Below, in pieces: positions 7,917-16,635 of a stretch of 64,000 nucleotides of DNA; within the stretch, counting starts at the first letter, position 1, and every line of letters begins with the position of its first letter. The stretch is from contig NZ_JAMOKO010000009.1 of NCBI RefSeq assembly GCF_023656745.1, forward strand, positions 37,131-101,130, given 5' to 3'. The notes below the pieces were generated by a model, which saw nothing but the letters and a program-made list of their open reading frames with translations, was not told where the DNA came from and did not search any database. The translations under genes and the position numbers were made by a program. The stretch comes from Collinsella sp. BG-O-102 (GTDB taxonomy: Bacteria; Actinomycetota; Coriobacteriia; Coriobacteriales; Coriobacteriaceae).

Positions 7917-9044
7917 TTAGACCGGCGCAAGGCCGATTCCGGCCCGCAGGGCGTTGAGCCAAGCGGCCTGACGCTTGCGATAGCCCTTGATACGGTATCG
8001 GAATCGGACTCCCGCGAGTCGATGCATCGTTTGGGCGAAGGCTTCGAGTGCAACAAGGTCTTTCATTTGGTCGCGATTGATAACCAGGACGTGGATGCCC
8101 ATTGCCTTGAGGCCATTATTTCGATTGCCATCGTGGATGCGAGCGTTTTGAAGCTCATGCCCAATTCCGTTGTATTCGTTGTCGACTCCGGCGGCCGGGC
8201 AATATAGGTCGCAGATGGCGTAAGGGATGCCGGAGGACATGTTGACCGCAAGAGTGTCGAAGTCGATTCGATAGTTGAGTAGCAGGCCTCCCATGGGCAG
8301 GCTGCAACATCCGAATCCGCCAAAGCGCATGGGCGCTCCGAGAACGGCAAACATTAGGGATTCGGCTGGGGATGCAGATCCGGGTCGGGCGAGCTTGACT
8401 GCCGTGCGAAACGAGGTGTATGAGCTGCTTTTGGCAAGCTGTGCAACAGTCTCGAGATCTTCGATGGTCGTGGCGGGCTCGCATTTGTAGTGTGCCTGTT
8501 CGTAGCGGGTTTCGTTCTGCTGTTCGGTCGCCGACTGGTCGCCCCGGCAATCGAGGTCGTCCATCGCTTCGTAGTCATCGCCCTTGGGCCAGATGTCGTC
8601 ATAGGCAATGGGGTATGTTGCCCCGGGAGGAAGGGAGTAGGTTCCGAGCAGCTCCATAAGGAGCATCAAGGTTTTGGCGACTGATTCATTTTTGGAACAA
8701 AGCATGGCTGTCATGGCAGGAGACGTTGCGTAGATGTCGGCCTCGACGTGCATAATTGCACCTTCAGGAAGAGGAGTGGAGAGAATATGCTGAAGAAGTC
8801 GCTTGTCGGGGCGCCTGTTGTCTTCGTTTGAAACGAGAAGATCGAGCAGTTCGGAATCATCTTCATTCCAGGCGTCGAGTATCGAAAGTGCGCCAAAGTC
8901 TATCGCGTCATTGTTGGGAATGCAGCCAGCCAAGGCCTGTGCTTGCTGTTCGCTATCAACGGAGTCCCAGGGTAGGGCAGAGTACGCCCGTCGTGCGCGA
9001 CGAATTGCGCGGAGGGCGGAGAGATGTGAAATCACGGTCGTCAT
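7917..9044 (-). CDS. Hypothetical protein with PD-(D/E)XK-like (DUF559/Vsr-like) C-terminal region
   Basis: This 375-residue protein has no recognised product name. The first 200 residues are helical and acidic, without motifs I know. From about 225 a segment with SPAESLMFAVLGAPMRFGGF and LLNYRIDF precedes ICDLYCPAAGVDNEYNG and a basic stretch RNNGLKAMGIHVLVI. That order (Asp, then E-x-N-G, then R-x-x-x-L-x-x-x-G-hydrophobic strand) resembles DUF559/Vsr-type PD-(D/E)XK nuclease folds seen in Coriobacteriia-specific hypotheticals. Nuclease activity is inference. Codons are noticeably more AT-rich than neighbours, suggesting transfer. No good Shine-Dalgarno precedes ATG 9044. It sits between two matching inverted-repeat elements. 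Confidence 0.7.
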   Translation of the reverse strand: MTTVISHLSALRAIRRARRAYSALPWDSVDSEQQAQALAGCIPNNDAIDFGALSILDAWNEDDSELLDLLVSNEDNRRPDKRLLQHILSTPLPEGAIMHVEADIYATSPAMTAMLCSKNESVAKTLMLLMELLGTYSLPPGATYPIAYDDIWPKGDDYEAMDDLDCRGDQSATEQQNETRYEQAHYKCEPATTIEDLETVAQLAKSSSYTSFRTAVKLARPGSASPAESLMFAVLGAPMRFGGFGCCSLPMGGLLLNYRIDFDTLAVNMSSGIPYAICDLYCPAAGVDNEYNGIGHELQNARIHDGNRNNGLKAMGIHVLVINRDQMKDLVALEAFAQTMHRLAGVRFRYRIKGYRKRQAAWLNALRAGIGLAPV

Positions 9045-9207
9045 AGCTATAACGTACTAAGTTGGCGGCAGAATGCGACCGCCATACCGTTCTTTTCGCT
9101 CAGCGGGGCGCTGCGCGCCATGAACGGCTGGGTGTTATGAAATCGGTGGAATCGGTTGAGGGGATTGCAGGAAATTGAGCTCTGCCGCGAAGGTTGACGA
9201 TAGCTAC

Positions 9208-9409
9208 TGGACAGTTAGTTCAGATACGTATAAGACGGCGGGCGTTCGAGGCGTTTCTAAGGGCTTTCGAGGGCGATTTGAGGGTAAATATGCGGCGGTC
9301 GTACTCGAAAGCGATGAGCTTTGGGCAGTATGGCGTTCGCCGGGGAGCTCAGAAGGCTCAGAACGGCCTTTGGAGCTTTAAAAAAATACGTATCTGAACT
9401 AATTGTCCA
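9208..9409. repeat. ~202-bp inverted-repeat element, copy 2
   Basis: The left end starts TGGACAGTTAGTTCAGATAC and the right end at 9386-9409 is its reverse complement with one substitution. It is nearly the same length as copy 1 at 7680-7883 and has the same terminal sequence. The centre is poorly conserved. It lies on the upstream side of the hypothetical nuclease-like gene, before the prs terminator. Confidence 0.85.
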
Positions 9410-9432
9410 GGGAAGGTTGTCGAGGGGTAGAA

Positions 9433-9462
9433 AAAGGGTCGGAAGCGAGCTTCCGACCCTTT
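9433..9462 (-). terminator. Bidirectional-looking terminator after prs
   Basis: AAAGGGTCGGAAGC pairs perfectly with GCTTCCGACCCTTT around two bases, with A-tracts and T-tracts on both sides. It lies 34 bases beyond the prs stop on the minus strand. Confidence 0.85.
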
Positions 9463-9495
9463 AAAAACACCAAAGATGATGAGATGCACGCTGGA

Positions 9496-10482
9496 TTACA
9501 GCGCGAAGTCGCCGCCGACGAGCGTGGAGACGGGCTCCTCGTGGTAAACGGCGGAGATGGCCTGAGCGAACTCCTCGGCGACCGAGATGGTCTTGATTTT
9601 GCCGCCGACCTCGACGGGAATGGCGTCGGTGACGAGGCACTCGACGATCGGGGCGTCGTTCAGACGCTCGATGGCCGGACCGGAGAAGATGCCGTGGGTG
9701 GCGCAGACGTAGATGTCGCCAGCGCCCATAGCCTTGAGCTCCTTGACGTTGGCGCACAGGGTGCCAGCGGTGTCGATCATGTCGTCGTTGATGATGCAGG
9801 TCTTGCCCTTGATGTCACCGATGATGCCCATGACCTCGGCGGCGTTGTGGCGCGGACGGCCCTTGTGGGCGATGGCCAGGTCGCAGCCGAGCATGTCGGA
9901 CAGCTTCTTGGCGGCCTTGGCGCGGCCCACATCGGGGGAGACGACAACCAGGTTGTCGGTGTCGAAGTGCATGTCGTTATAGTACTGGCCAAACAGCGGC
10001 AGCGCGGACAGGTGGTTAACCGGGATATCGAAGAAGCCCTGAATCTGGCCCTGGTGCAGGTCGAGGGTGATGATGCGGTTGACGCCAGCGCGCTCGAGCA
10101 GGTTGGCGACGAGGCGGGCGGTGATGGGCTCGCGCGGGCCGGCCTTGCGGTCCTGGCGGGCATAGCCGTAGTGGGTGATGACGGCGGTGATGGAGCGGGC
10201 GGATGCGCGCTTGGCAGCGTCGGTGGCGATGAGCAGCTCCATGAGCATGTCGTTGACGTTGCCGCCGGCCACGGACTGAATCAGGAAGACGTCGGCGCCG
10301 CGGACGGTCTCGTCGTAGCGGGCGTAAATCTCACCATTGGCGAACTGCTTTAGCGTAAGGCCCGAAAGCTCGACCCCAAGGTACTCAGCGATCTTCTGAG
10401 CGAGGGGACGGTTGGAGGAACCGGAATACACGCGGATGGACTTGCGCATATTCTCCGACTTCTCGGGATCATTAATCGGCAT
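9496..10482 (-). CDS. prs: Ribose-phosphate pyrophosphokinase
   Basis: This 328-residue enzyme makes PRPP from ribose 5-phosphate and ATP for nucleotide, histidine and NAD synthesis. Typical segments include FANGEIYARYDETVRG, HYGYARQDRKAGPREPI (the flexible loop), DLHQGQIQGFF and VVVSPDVG. The PRPP loop is changed to INDDMIDTAGTLC, the usual bacterial type, near residues 228-240. Length is close to the family norm, with about a 12-residue N-terminal extension. AAAGGAGAAGGG precedes the ATG. A TACAAT -10-like box lies about 50 bases upstream. It follows glmU on the same strand, but a terminator separates them; glmU-prs adjacency is common in Gram-positive bacteria. Confidence 0.95.
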   Translation of the reverse strand: MPINDPEKSENMRKSIRVYSGSSNRPLAQKIAEYLGVELSGLTLKQFANGEIYARYDETVRGADVFLIQSVAGGNVNDMLMELLIATDAAKRASARSITAVITHYGYARQDRKAGPREPITARLVANLLERAGVNRIITLDLHQGQIQGFFDIPVNHLSALPLFGQYYNDMHFDTDNLVVVSPDVGRAKAAKKLSDMLGCDLAIAHKGRPRHNAAEVMGIIGDIKGKTCIINDDMIDTAGTLCANVKELKAMGAGDIYVCATHGIFSGPAIERLNDAPIVECLVTDAIPVEVGGKIKTISVAEEFAQAISAVYHEEPVSTLVGGDFAL

Positions 10483-10626
10483 TACCCTTCTCCTTTATAC
10501 ATCGAATGCCATATAGATGCCTTTTTGCATTGTAACCGTGCGGCGGGGTTAATCGGGTCTTGATAACGTCTTTACCGTCAACGGACACGAACCGACCACT
10601 CATCCGGTCGCGCAGGTCACGATAGA

Positions 10627-10659
10627 AAAAGGAGCCGTCCCCATGGAACAGCTCCTTTT
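10627..10659 (-). terminator. Terminator after glmU
   Basis: AAAAGGAGC pairs perfectly with GCTCCTTTT across a 15-base loop, followed by a T-run on the minus strand. It is 16 bases after the glmU stop and may attenuate read-through into prs. Confidence 0.75.
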
Positions 10660-10674
10660 GTGCTTGGTGAAACG

Positions 10675-12087
10675 TTATGCCTCGTCGTCCTCGTGCAGAC
10701 GACGGCGATAATCGGCGGCCCAGCCCTCAATATTTACCTGACGGGCGCGGCCCAGACCGAGTGCGTCGGCCGGGACCGGCTCGGTGATGACGGAGCCGGC
10801 GGCCACGAGCGCACCGTCGCCAATCTGGGCGGGCGCGACCATCATGGTGTCAGAACCGATGAAGGCATCCTTGCCGATGACGGTCTTGTGCTTGTGGACG
10901 CCGTCGTAGTTGCAGGTGATAGAGCCCGCGCCTACGTTGACGCCGGAGCCCATGGTGGTGTCGCCGATGTAGGACAGGTGGGGCACCTTGGAACCCTCGC
11001 CGATCGTGGACTTCTTGATTTCCACGTGCGTACCGGCCTTGGAGCCGTCGAGCATGTGGGTGCCCGGGCGCAGGTAGGCGCGCGGGCCGCAGTCGACGCC
11101 GTTCTCGATGACGGCCTCGATGGCGATGGTCTCATCGATGATGCAGCCGCTGCCGACGGTGGTGTCGGTGAGGCGGCTGTTGGGGCCGAGCTGGCACTCC
11201 TCGCCCACGGTGACGTGACCGATCAGATGCGTCTGCGGCCACACGACGGTGTCGCGGCCGATGGTGGCGTCGGGACCGATCCAGGCCTGCGTGGGGTCGA
11301 TGAACGTGACGCCTTCTGCCATCCAGTGCTCGTTGATGCGGTCGCGCGCGATGGCGGTGAGCTGCGCGAGCTGGATGCGGCTGTTGACGCCCAGGCCGTC
11401 GCGGTAGTCGTCGCAGTGGAAGATGGAGACTGCCTGGCCGTGACCCTTGAGGATTTCGAGCATGTCGGGCAGGTAGTACTCGGACTGCGCGTTGTCGTTG
11501 CCGATCTCGTTAATGTGGGCGGCAAGCTGCGCGCCGTCGAAGGCGTAGCAGCCGGCGTTGCACTCCAGCAGCGTGGCGGCCTGCTCGGGCGTGCAGTCCT
11601 TCTGCTCGATGATGCGCTCGATCTGACCATCGGCGCCCAGCTTGATGCGGCCGTAGCCAAAAGGATCGGGCGGGGTCATGGTCATGACGGTGCAGGCGAG
11701 CTCGCCGGTGGCGACGGTCTGCGCGAACTTGGCGACGGTGTCGGCGGTGATGAGCGGCAGGTCGCCGTTGAGCACGACGACGGGGCCTTGCGCGATGCCG
11801 CAGGCCTCGAGCGCGACCTTGACGGCATGGCCGGTGCCCAGGCGCTCGGTCTGCTCGACGCACTCGACTTTGGTGGCGCTGTTGGCGTAGGCGCCATCGA
11901 TGAGGGCGCGCATCTCGTCGGCGTGGCTGCCGATGACGACCACGACGCGGCTGCAGCCGGCCTTGATGGTGGCGTCGACGATCCACTGAACCATGGGCTT
12001 GCCTAGAATCTTGTGCGAAACCTTGCAGTGGTTCGACTTCATGCGGGTGCCCTCGCCGGCGGCGAGGATAATTGCGGTTGCGTCCAT
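10675..12087 (-). CDS. glmU: Bifunctional GlmU: N-acetylglucosamine-1-phosphate uridyltransferase / glucosamine-1-phosphate acetyltransferase
   Basis: This 470-residue cytoplasmic enzyme makes UDP-GlcNAc for peptidoglycan. The N-terminal uridyltransferase begins IILAAGEGTRMKS (nucleotide-binding loop), with VLNGDLPLI later. The second half is a left-handed beta-helix of hexapeptide repeats with GPRAYLRPGT, HVEIKKSTIGEGSKVPHLSY and GVNVGAGSITCNYDG, which mark the acetyltransferase site. ATG 12087 follows CAGGAGATCAC; the longer upstream open frame is not needed. It is divergent from the ECF transporter genes across about 190 bases in which I recognise no further feature. Confidence 0.95.
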   Translation of the reverse strand: MDATAIILAAGEGTRMKSNHCKVSHKILGKPMVQWIVDATIKAGCSRVVVVIGSHADEMRALIDGAYANSATKVECVEQTERLGTGHAVKVALEACGIAQGPVVVLNGDLPLITADTVAKFAQTVATGELACTVMTMTPPDPFGYGRIKLGADGQIERIIEQKDCTPEQAATLLECNAGCYAFDGAQLAAHINEIGNDNAQSEYYLPDMLEILKGHGQAVSIFHCDDYRDGLGVNSRIQLAQLTAIARDRINEHWMAEGVTFIDPTQAWIGPDATIGRDTVVWPQTHLIGHVTVGEECQLGPNSRLTDTTVGSGCIIDETIAIEAVIENGVDCGPRAYLRPGTHMLDGSKAGTHVEIKKSTIGEGSKVPHLSYIGDTTMGSGVNVGAGSITCNYDGVHKHKTVIGKDAFIGSDTMMVAPAQIGDGALVAAGSVITEPVPADALGLGRARQVNIEGWAADYRRRLHEDDEA

Positions 12088-12277
12088 GTGATCTCCTGTT
12101 ACGTTATAGAGACGTGTGTTTGGAAACGATACACGGCGCAATATGATACCGCAGGCATATGATGAGCGCGTAACGATTGATGCGCGGCAGCTGAGGCTTG
12201 GGCCGGCGGTACGGCGTTTGCGCTGGTTGTGTATGGTGGCGGCGCTGCGGCGTTGACGTTTGAGCGAGGGGATGGGG

Positions 12278-13171
12278 ATGCCCGTGGACACCATGCGAGA
12301 GGAATCGGGCAACGAACCCGTCGCGGCATTTTCGATGTCGCATCCGGCGGTGCCGGCGCTCTACATGGTGCTGACGTTGGGGCTCACCATGTTCTCGATG
12401 CAACCGGTGCTGATTGCGCTATCGCTTGCGGGCGGGTTGGCGTACGGGCTTGCGACGCGCGGTGTTGCGCGCACGTTGGGCGCGCTTCGCTGGCAGCTGC
12501 CGGTGATTTTGATCATTGCGGTGCTCAATCCGCTGTTTAGTGCATCGGGCTCGACGGAGCTGTTTCGTATTGGCATGCGTGCGGTGTATCTAGAGAGCAT
12601 GGTTTACGGCCTGTGCATGGGCGGGCTGTTCGTGGCGAGCGTGCTGTGGTTTGAGGCCGCGGCGTCGATGCTCGAATACGACAAGGTACTTGCGCTTTTG
12701 GGCAACGCCGCGCCGGTGCTCGCGCTCATGATCTCGATGTGCATGCGGCTTATCCCGCAGTTTTTACGCCGCGGTCGTACGGTACTGGCGGTGCAGGATG
12801 CGATTGATGTGCCGGGTCGCGCGCCGGCCGATCCCGTGCGTTCGCGCCTACGGGCATCGAGCGTGTTGATGGGCTGGGGCATGGAAGATTCGCTGGAGCG
12901 CGCGGACGCCATGCGCTCCCGTGGATGGGGCGCCGCGACACGTCGCACGACGTACGCGCGGTATCGGCTGGGTCGCGGCGATGTTGCCGCGCTGGTTGGG
13001 CTTGCGGTGTTTGGTGCCGCTGCGGTGGCGGTGGCATGGACCGCGACAACGCAGTATTCGTTTTACCCGCAACTATCGGTGCCGGCGCCGTGGCTGGGCT
13101 ATGTCGTGTACGCTGCCTGGATGATGCTGCCCTGCGTGTTGCATGCGATCGATGAGAAGAGGTTCGGCTGA
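12278..13171 (+). CDS. ecfT: ECF transporter transmembrane component T (EcfT/CbiQ family)
   Basis: This roughly 297-residue membrane protein is the energising coupling subunit of an energy-coupling-factor importer. Five or so hydrophobic segments are visible. The cytoplasmic coupling helices near residues 205-220 contain ERADAMRSRGWG, the family's A-R-G signature that contacts the ATPases. ATG 12278 was chosen because AGGGG is well spaced; ATG 12272 and TTG 12260 are possible. The next gene begins in the stop codon (TGATG), so T and the fused ATPase are co-translated. The substrate is set by the S component downstream. Confidence 0.85.
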   Translation: MPVDTMREESGNEPVAAFSMSHPAVPALYMVLTLGLTMFSMQPVLIALSLAGGLAYGLATRGVARTLGALRWQLPVILIIAVLNPLFSASGSTELFRIGMRAVYLESMVYGLCMGGLFVASVLWFEAAASMLEYDKVLALLGNAAPVLALMISMCMRLIPQFLRRGRTVLAVQDAIDVPGRAPADPVRSRLRASSVLMGWGMEDSLERADAMRSRGWGAATRRTTYARYRLGRGDVAALVGLAVFGAAAVAVAWTATTQYSFYPQLSVPAPWLGYVVYAAWMMLPCVLHAIDEKRFG

Positions 13172-14814
13172 TGGCTCGGTTGGATAGGGGACCGGTGTCG
13201 GGCGCGGCATACGGCCCGGATATGCCGGCGATTGAGGTGCGGAGCCTGAGCTTTGCCTACCCCGATGCGGATGCTGCGGTGCTCGAGGGACTCGACTGGT
13301 CTGTTCCCCAAGGTGCATTTGCGCTGCTTGTCGGCGGTACCGGATCGGGTAAGTCGACGTTGCTGTCGCTACTCAAGCCCGAGATCGCTCCGGCGGGCGA
13401 GCGCACTGGCGAACTGCTCGTGCTGGGCGAGAACGTCGCCGACATGGATGTGCGGGCATCGGCGGAGCGCGTGGGCTATGTGTTCCAGGATCCCGAGAAC
13501 CAGATCGTGTGCGAAACCGTGTGGCACGAGATGGCGTTTGGCCTGGAAAACTTGGGGCTAGCGCGTGATGAGATGCGCCGTCGCGTAGCTGAGACCAGCT
13601 ATTTCTTTGGGCTGGAAGATTGGCTTCACCGCGATACTGACACGCTTTCGGGCGGTCGCAAACAGTTGCTGTCGTTGGCGGCCGTTCTGACGCTGCGCCC
13701 GCGCGTGCTGCTGCTCGACGAGCCCACGTCTCAGCTTGATCCGGTTGCGGAGAAGAATTTCCTGCACGCGCTGTTTCGTGTGAATCGCGAGCTGGGCTGC
13801 ACGGTTGTTGTGGCGACGCATCAGCCGCGCCCAATGCTCGAATACGCGACGTGTGCGTACCGGATTGAGGACGGTCGCGTGCGCGAGGTGGCGGATATGG
13901 CTTCTTTGGGACGCCGAGAATCGCTGTTTTCCGATGACATGTTGGGGTGGGGTGCCATCCGATGTGCAAATAAAGGAGTATTCAGCAGGCGCGAGGACAA
14001 TTTGGGCTCTCTGGAGCCGCCCGGGGACGTATCGAGCGCGAAAAAAAGTTCAGAATTGGACAAATCGTCCGAATTTGTGGCGCAAACGTCGCTCGAGAAC
14101 GGCTCGGAAGCCTTCCCGCGCACGGATGGAAGCAGAATACTCCAAAAAATGCACGGCGGGTCGGCTACCACCCTGTCGGAAGGCTGGTTTCGCTACGATC
14201 GAGCGTCCGGCTGGGTGCTGCGCGGGCTCGATGCGTCGTTTTCGACTGGCGCGGTGCATGCGGTTGTGGGCGGTAACGGCTGCGGCAAGTCGACGATGCT
14301 TTCGGTGCTGGCCAAGACTGCCAAGCTGCAGCGTGGTCGTATGGTGCGCGGGGCGGCCTCGGCTGCGCTGCTGCCGCAGAACCCCAAGGCCCTGCTGGTT
14401 GCCGAGACGGTGCGCGACGAGCTGATGGAATGGGCCTCGACCTGCGGATATGACGAGAACTTGGCGCGGGAGCGTGCGGCGAGCTTGGGGTTGTCGGGTC
14501 TGGATGGACGCCATCCGTACGATCTTTCGGGCGGGCAGCGTCAACTGCTTGCATTGGCAAAACTGCTGCTAATCGGCCCCGAACTGCTATTGCTCGATGA
14601 GCCCACCAAGGGTCTAGACCTGTTCAGCCGCCGCATCATCGCCCGCGCCCTGCGTGACCATGCGAAGGCTGGCGGCACCGTCATCATGGCCACGCACGAT
14701 CTGGATTTTGCCGAGCAGGTTGCCGATGACGTCGCCATGATGTTTGACGGTGAGATTGCCTGCATGGAGTCCCCGGCCGACTTCTTTGCCGACAACGTGT
14801 TCTATAGGGCGTGA
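13171..14814 (+). CDS. Fused double ATP-binding subunit of ECF transporter (EcfA-EcfA')
   Basis: This 547-residue protein carries two ABC ATPase domains in one chain; many ECF systems encode them separately. Domain 1 has GGTGSGKST near residue 54, signature LSGGRKQL near 158 and LLLDEPTSQLDP near 179. Domain 2 has GGNGCGKST near 368, LSGGQRQLLALA near 453 and LLLDEPTKGLDLFS near 472. The linker (about 255-330) is odd: it is Ser/Lys/Glu-rich, of lower GC, and its DNA (13964-14154) is an imperfect palindromic element kept in frame. The gene overlaps ecfT by one base and precedes the S component. Confidence 0.9.
   Translation: MARLDRGPVSGAAYGPDMPAIEVRSLSFAYPDADAAVLEGLDWSVPQGAFALLVGGTGSGKSTLLSLLKPEIAPAGERTGELLVLGENVADMDVRASAERVGYVFQDPENQIVCETVWHEMAFGLENLGLARDEMRRRVAETSYFFGLEDWLHRDTDTLSGGRKQLLSLAAVLTLRPRVLLLDEPTSQLDPVAEKNFLHALFRVNRELGCTVVVATHQPRPMLEYATCAYRIEDGRVREVADMASLGRRESLFSDDMLGWGAIRCANKGVFSRREDNLGSLEPPGDVSSAKKSSELDKSSEFVAQTSLENGSEAFPRTDGSRILQKMHGGSATTLSEGWFRYDRASGWVLRGLDASFSTGAVHAVVGGNGCGKSTMLSVLAKTAKLQRGRMVRGAASAALLPQNPKALLVAETVRDELMEWASTCGYDENLARERAASLGLSGLDGRHPYDLSGGQRQLLALAKLLLIGPELLLLDEPTKGLDLFSRRIIARALRDHAKAGGTVIMATHDLDFAEQVADDVAMMFDGEIACMESPADFFADNVFYRA
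13964..14154. repeat. In-frame palindromic element inside the ECF ATPase linker
   Basis: GTGCAAATAAAGGAGTATTC at 13964-13983 is matched, inverted, by 14135-14154 with 16 of 20 positions pairing. The interior includes the smaller inverted pair AATTGGAC / GTCCGAATT and an A-run. Base composition differs from the flanking ATPase domains. The element encodes about residues 265-328 of the fusion protein with no stop, between domain 1 and domain 2. This resembles in-frame palindromic elements known from Rickettsia in concept only. Confidence 0.6.
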
Positions 14815-14818
14815 TGGG

Positions 14819-15532
14819 ATGGCGGATTTTCGCGCCTCGCGCCTACTCACAAAACTTGAGATTCCGCTGTTGTTGGCGGTGCCGGCGGTAATGGCCGCAG
14901 CATTGCTGGCAGGCATTGAGCAGGCAGCGCTTGCCATGCTGGTTGTGGTGGCGCTCGTGCTCGCGCTGTTCTTTGCGGGTTACGAGGCATCTCGTCCGGG
15001 TTTGCGCCAGATTATGCCCACGTTGGTGCTGGCGGCGCTGGCGGCGGCGGGGCGCATCCTGTTTGGGCCCATTCCCGACTTTAAACCGGTGAGTGCCATC
15101 GCCATTATCGCGGGGGCGACGTTGGGTCGACGCAACGGCTTCATGGTTGGTGCGCTGGCAGCGCTGACCAGCAATTTCTTTTTTGGACAGGGCATGTGGA
15201 CGCCATGGCAGATGTATGCCTGGGGGCTCGTGGGATACGTTGGCGGTGCGCTGGCGCATGCCGGCGCTTTTGATCGCGCCGATGGCACCGTGCGTATGCC
15301 GGCGCTGCTGACCTACGGCTTTGCTTCGGGTTTGCTGTACGGCGTTGTGATCAACGCCTACGACATTATCGGTTTTGTTCAACCGCTCACGTGGGCGGGT
15401 GCCATGGCACGTCTTGCCACGGCAGTGCCGTTCGATATCACACACGGCCTCGCGACCTGCGTGTTCTTGGCTGCCTTGTACAAGCCTTGGTGCCGTCGCA
15501 TTAACCGTGTCGTCGTGAAATACGGGCTGTAA
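14819..15532 (+). CDS. ECF transporter S component (substrate-specific membrane subunit)
   Basis: This 237-residue protein has about six hydrophobic helices. The conserved block GRILFGPIPDFKPVSAIAII, with TLGRRNGFMVGALAALTSN and FFGQGMWTPWQMYAWGL after it, marks an ECF-type S component. Because it follows T and A-A' directly, it probably belongs to a dedicated transporter. The substrate cannot be read from sequence. Related proteins with this PIPDFKPV block are often found with cobalamin or other vitamin uptake, but that is only a suggestion. ATG 14819 is five bases after the preceding stop; an out-of-frame ATG overlaps that stop. Confidence 0.8.
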   Translation: MADFRASRLLTKLEIPLLLAVPAVMAAALLAGIEQAALAMLVVVALVLALFFAGYEASRPGLRQIMPTLVLAALAAAGRILFGPIPDFKPVSAIAIIAGATLGRRNGFMVGALAALTSNFFFGQGMWTPWQMYAWGLVGYVGGALAHAGAFDRADGTVRMPALLTYGFASGLLYGVVINAYDIIGFVQPLTWAGAMARLATAVPFDITHGLATCVFLAALYKPWCRRINRVVVKYGL

Positions 15533-15557
15533 GGCATTTCGCGTTCCCTCACGAACT

Positions 15558-15618
15558 TGCGGTGGAATGGTTCTCGTTTTTGGCTATTTGCTGCCCAAAC
15601 AGGAACTATTCCACCGCA
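15558..15618. repeat. 61-bp palindrome (TGCGGTGGAAT arms)
   Basis: TGCGGTGGAATGGTTCT at 15558-15574 pairs with 15602-15618 with two mismatches. It lies between the convergent ECF S gene and xth and could form a terminator-like stem, but has no T-run. It is followed by a looser G-rich/C-rich inverted pair reaching 15667. Confidence 0.65.
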
Positions 15619-15681
15619 CCTTATAGGGGGAGAGGGGCCACATAATCTGTTTTCCTCTGTCCCCCCAGGAATTACTTGGGG

Positions 15682-16500
15682 CTAGAGTTCTAGCGTGAGG
15701 GTGACGGGGCAGTGGTCGCTGCCGAAGATGTCGCCGCGGATGCCGGTGTCGCGTACGTTGTCGGCGATTGCGTCGCTTACCAGGAAGTAATCGATGCGCC
15801 AGCCGGCGTTGTTCTTGCGGGCATTAAAGCGGTAGCTCCACCAGCTGTAGACGCCCTCGACGTCGGGGTTTGCCGCGCGCCAGGTATCGGTAAACCCGGC
15901 GTTGAGCAGCTCGGTAAACTTGCCGCGTTCTTCGTCCGAAAAGCCTGCGTTGCCGCGGTTGGACTTGGGGTTCTTAAGGTCGATCTCCTCATGCGCCACG
16001 TTAAAGTCGCCGCAGGTTACGACGGGTTTGCCGGTCTCGCGCTCGAGTCCCGTCAAAAAGCCGCGATAGGCATCATCCCAGGCCATGCGCACATCGATGC
16101 GCGCGAGCTCATTTTGGGCGTTGGGCGTGTAGACGTCGACAAACCAAAACTTGTCGAACTCGAGCGCGCAGACGCGGCCCTCGGTTACGGCTTGGGCGAC
16201 GAGTACGGCCGCCTCGCCCTCGCCGGCGTAGGGCAGCAGCGCGTCGGCGCGCAGCACGCGCAGCGGCTCCTGGCGGCTAAAGACCGCGGTGCCCGAGTAG
16301 CCCTTGCGCTCGGCGTAGCTCCAGGTTTGGTAATAACCGGGCAGGTCAATATCGACCTGGCCCCCTTGCAGCTTGGTCTCCTGCAGCGCCAAGATGTCGA
16401 CGTCGAGTTCTTGCGCGATCTGGATAAAGCTCGGGTCCTTTTTGAGCACGGCGCGCAGGCCGTTAACGTTCCACGAGGCAAAGGTGTAAGTCTGAGGCAT
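15682..16500 (-). CDS. xth: Exodeoxyribonuclease III (ExoA/XthA family AP endonuclease)
   Basis: This 272-residue base-excision repair enzyme cleaves DNA 5' to abasic sites. Family residues are visible in order: SWNVNGLRA (Asn), LQETKLQ (metal-binding Glu), YTPNAQ, GDFNVAHEEIDL (Asp/Asn) and a C-terminal GSDHCPV (catalytic Asp-His). WRIDYFLVS precedes the last motif. Length is typical. CGAAAGGACACC provides the ribosome site. It is monocistronic, divergent from the sirtuin gene. Confidence 0.95.
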   Translation of the reverse strand: MPQTYTFASWNVNGLRAVLKKDPSFIQIAQELDVDILALQETKLQGGQVDIDLPGYYQTWSYAERKGYSGTAVFSRQEPLRVLRADALLPYAGEGEAAVLVAQAVTEGRVCALEFDKFWFVDVYTPNAQNELARIDVRMAWDDAYRGFLTGLERETGKPVVTCGDFNVAHEEIDLKNPKSNRGNAGFSDEERGKFTELLNAGFTDTWRAANPDVEGVYSWWSYRFNARKNNAGWRIDYFLVSDAIADNVRDTGIRGDIFGSDHCPVTLTLEL

Positions 16501-16635
16501 GGTGTCCTTTCGACGGGGTTGGCAGGCTTAAGATTAGCGCAACAGGGGCGGGGTGGGCCCCGCGCATGCTGACTTAAAGGCCGCATGCTGGGACGTTGCC
16601 CAACGCTGCCCGACCAACAGGGACGGAGGACTCAT

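Noticed and set aside
12088..12277. Cobalamin or other vitamin riboswitch before the ECF operon
   Set aside because: No B12-box or other recognised riboswitch core was seen in these 190 bases.
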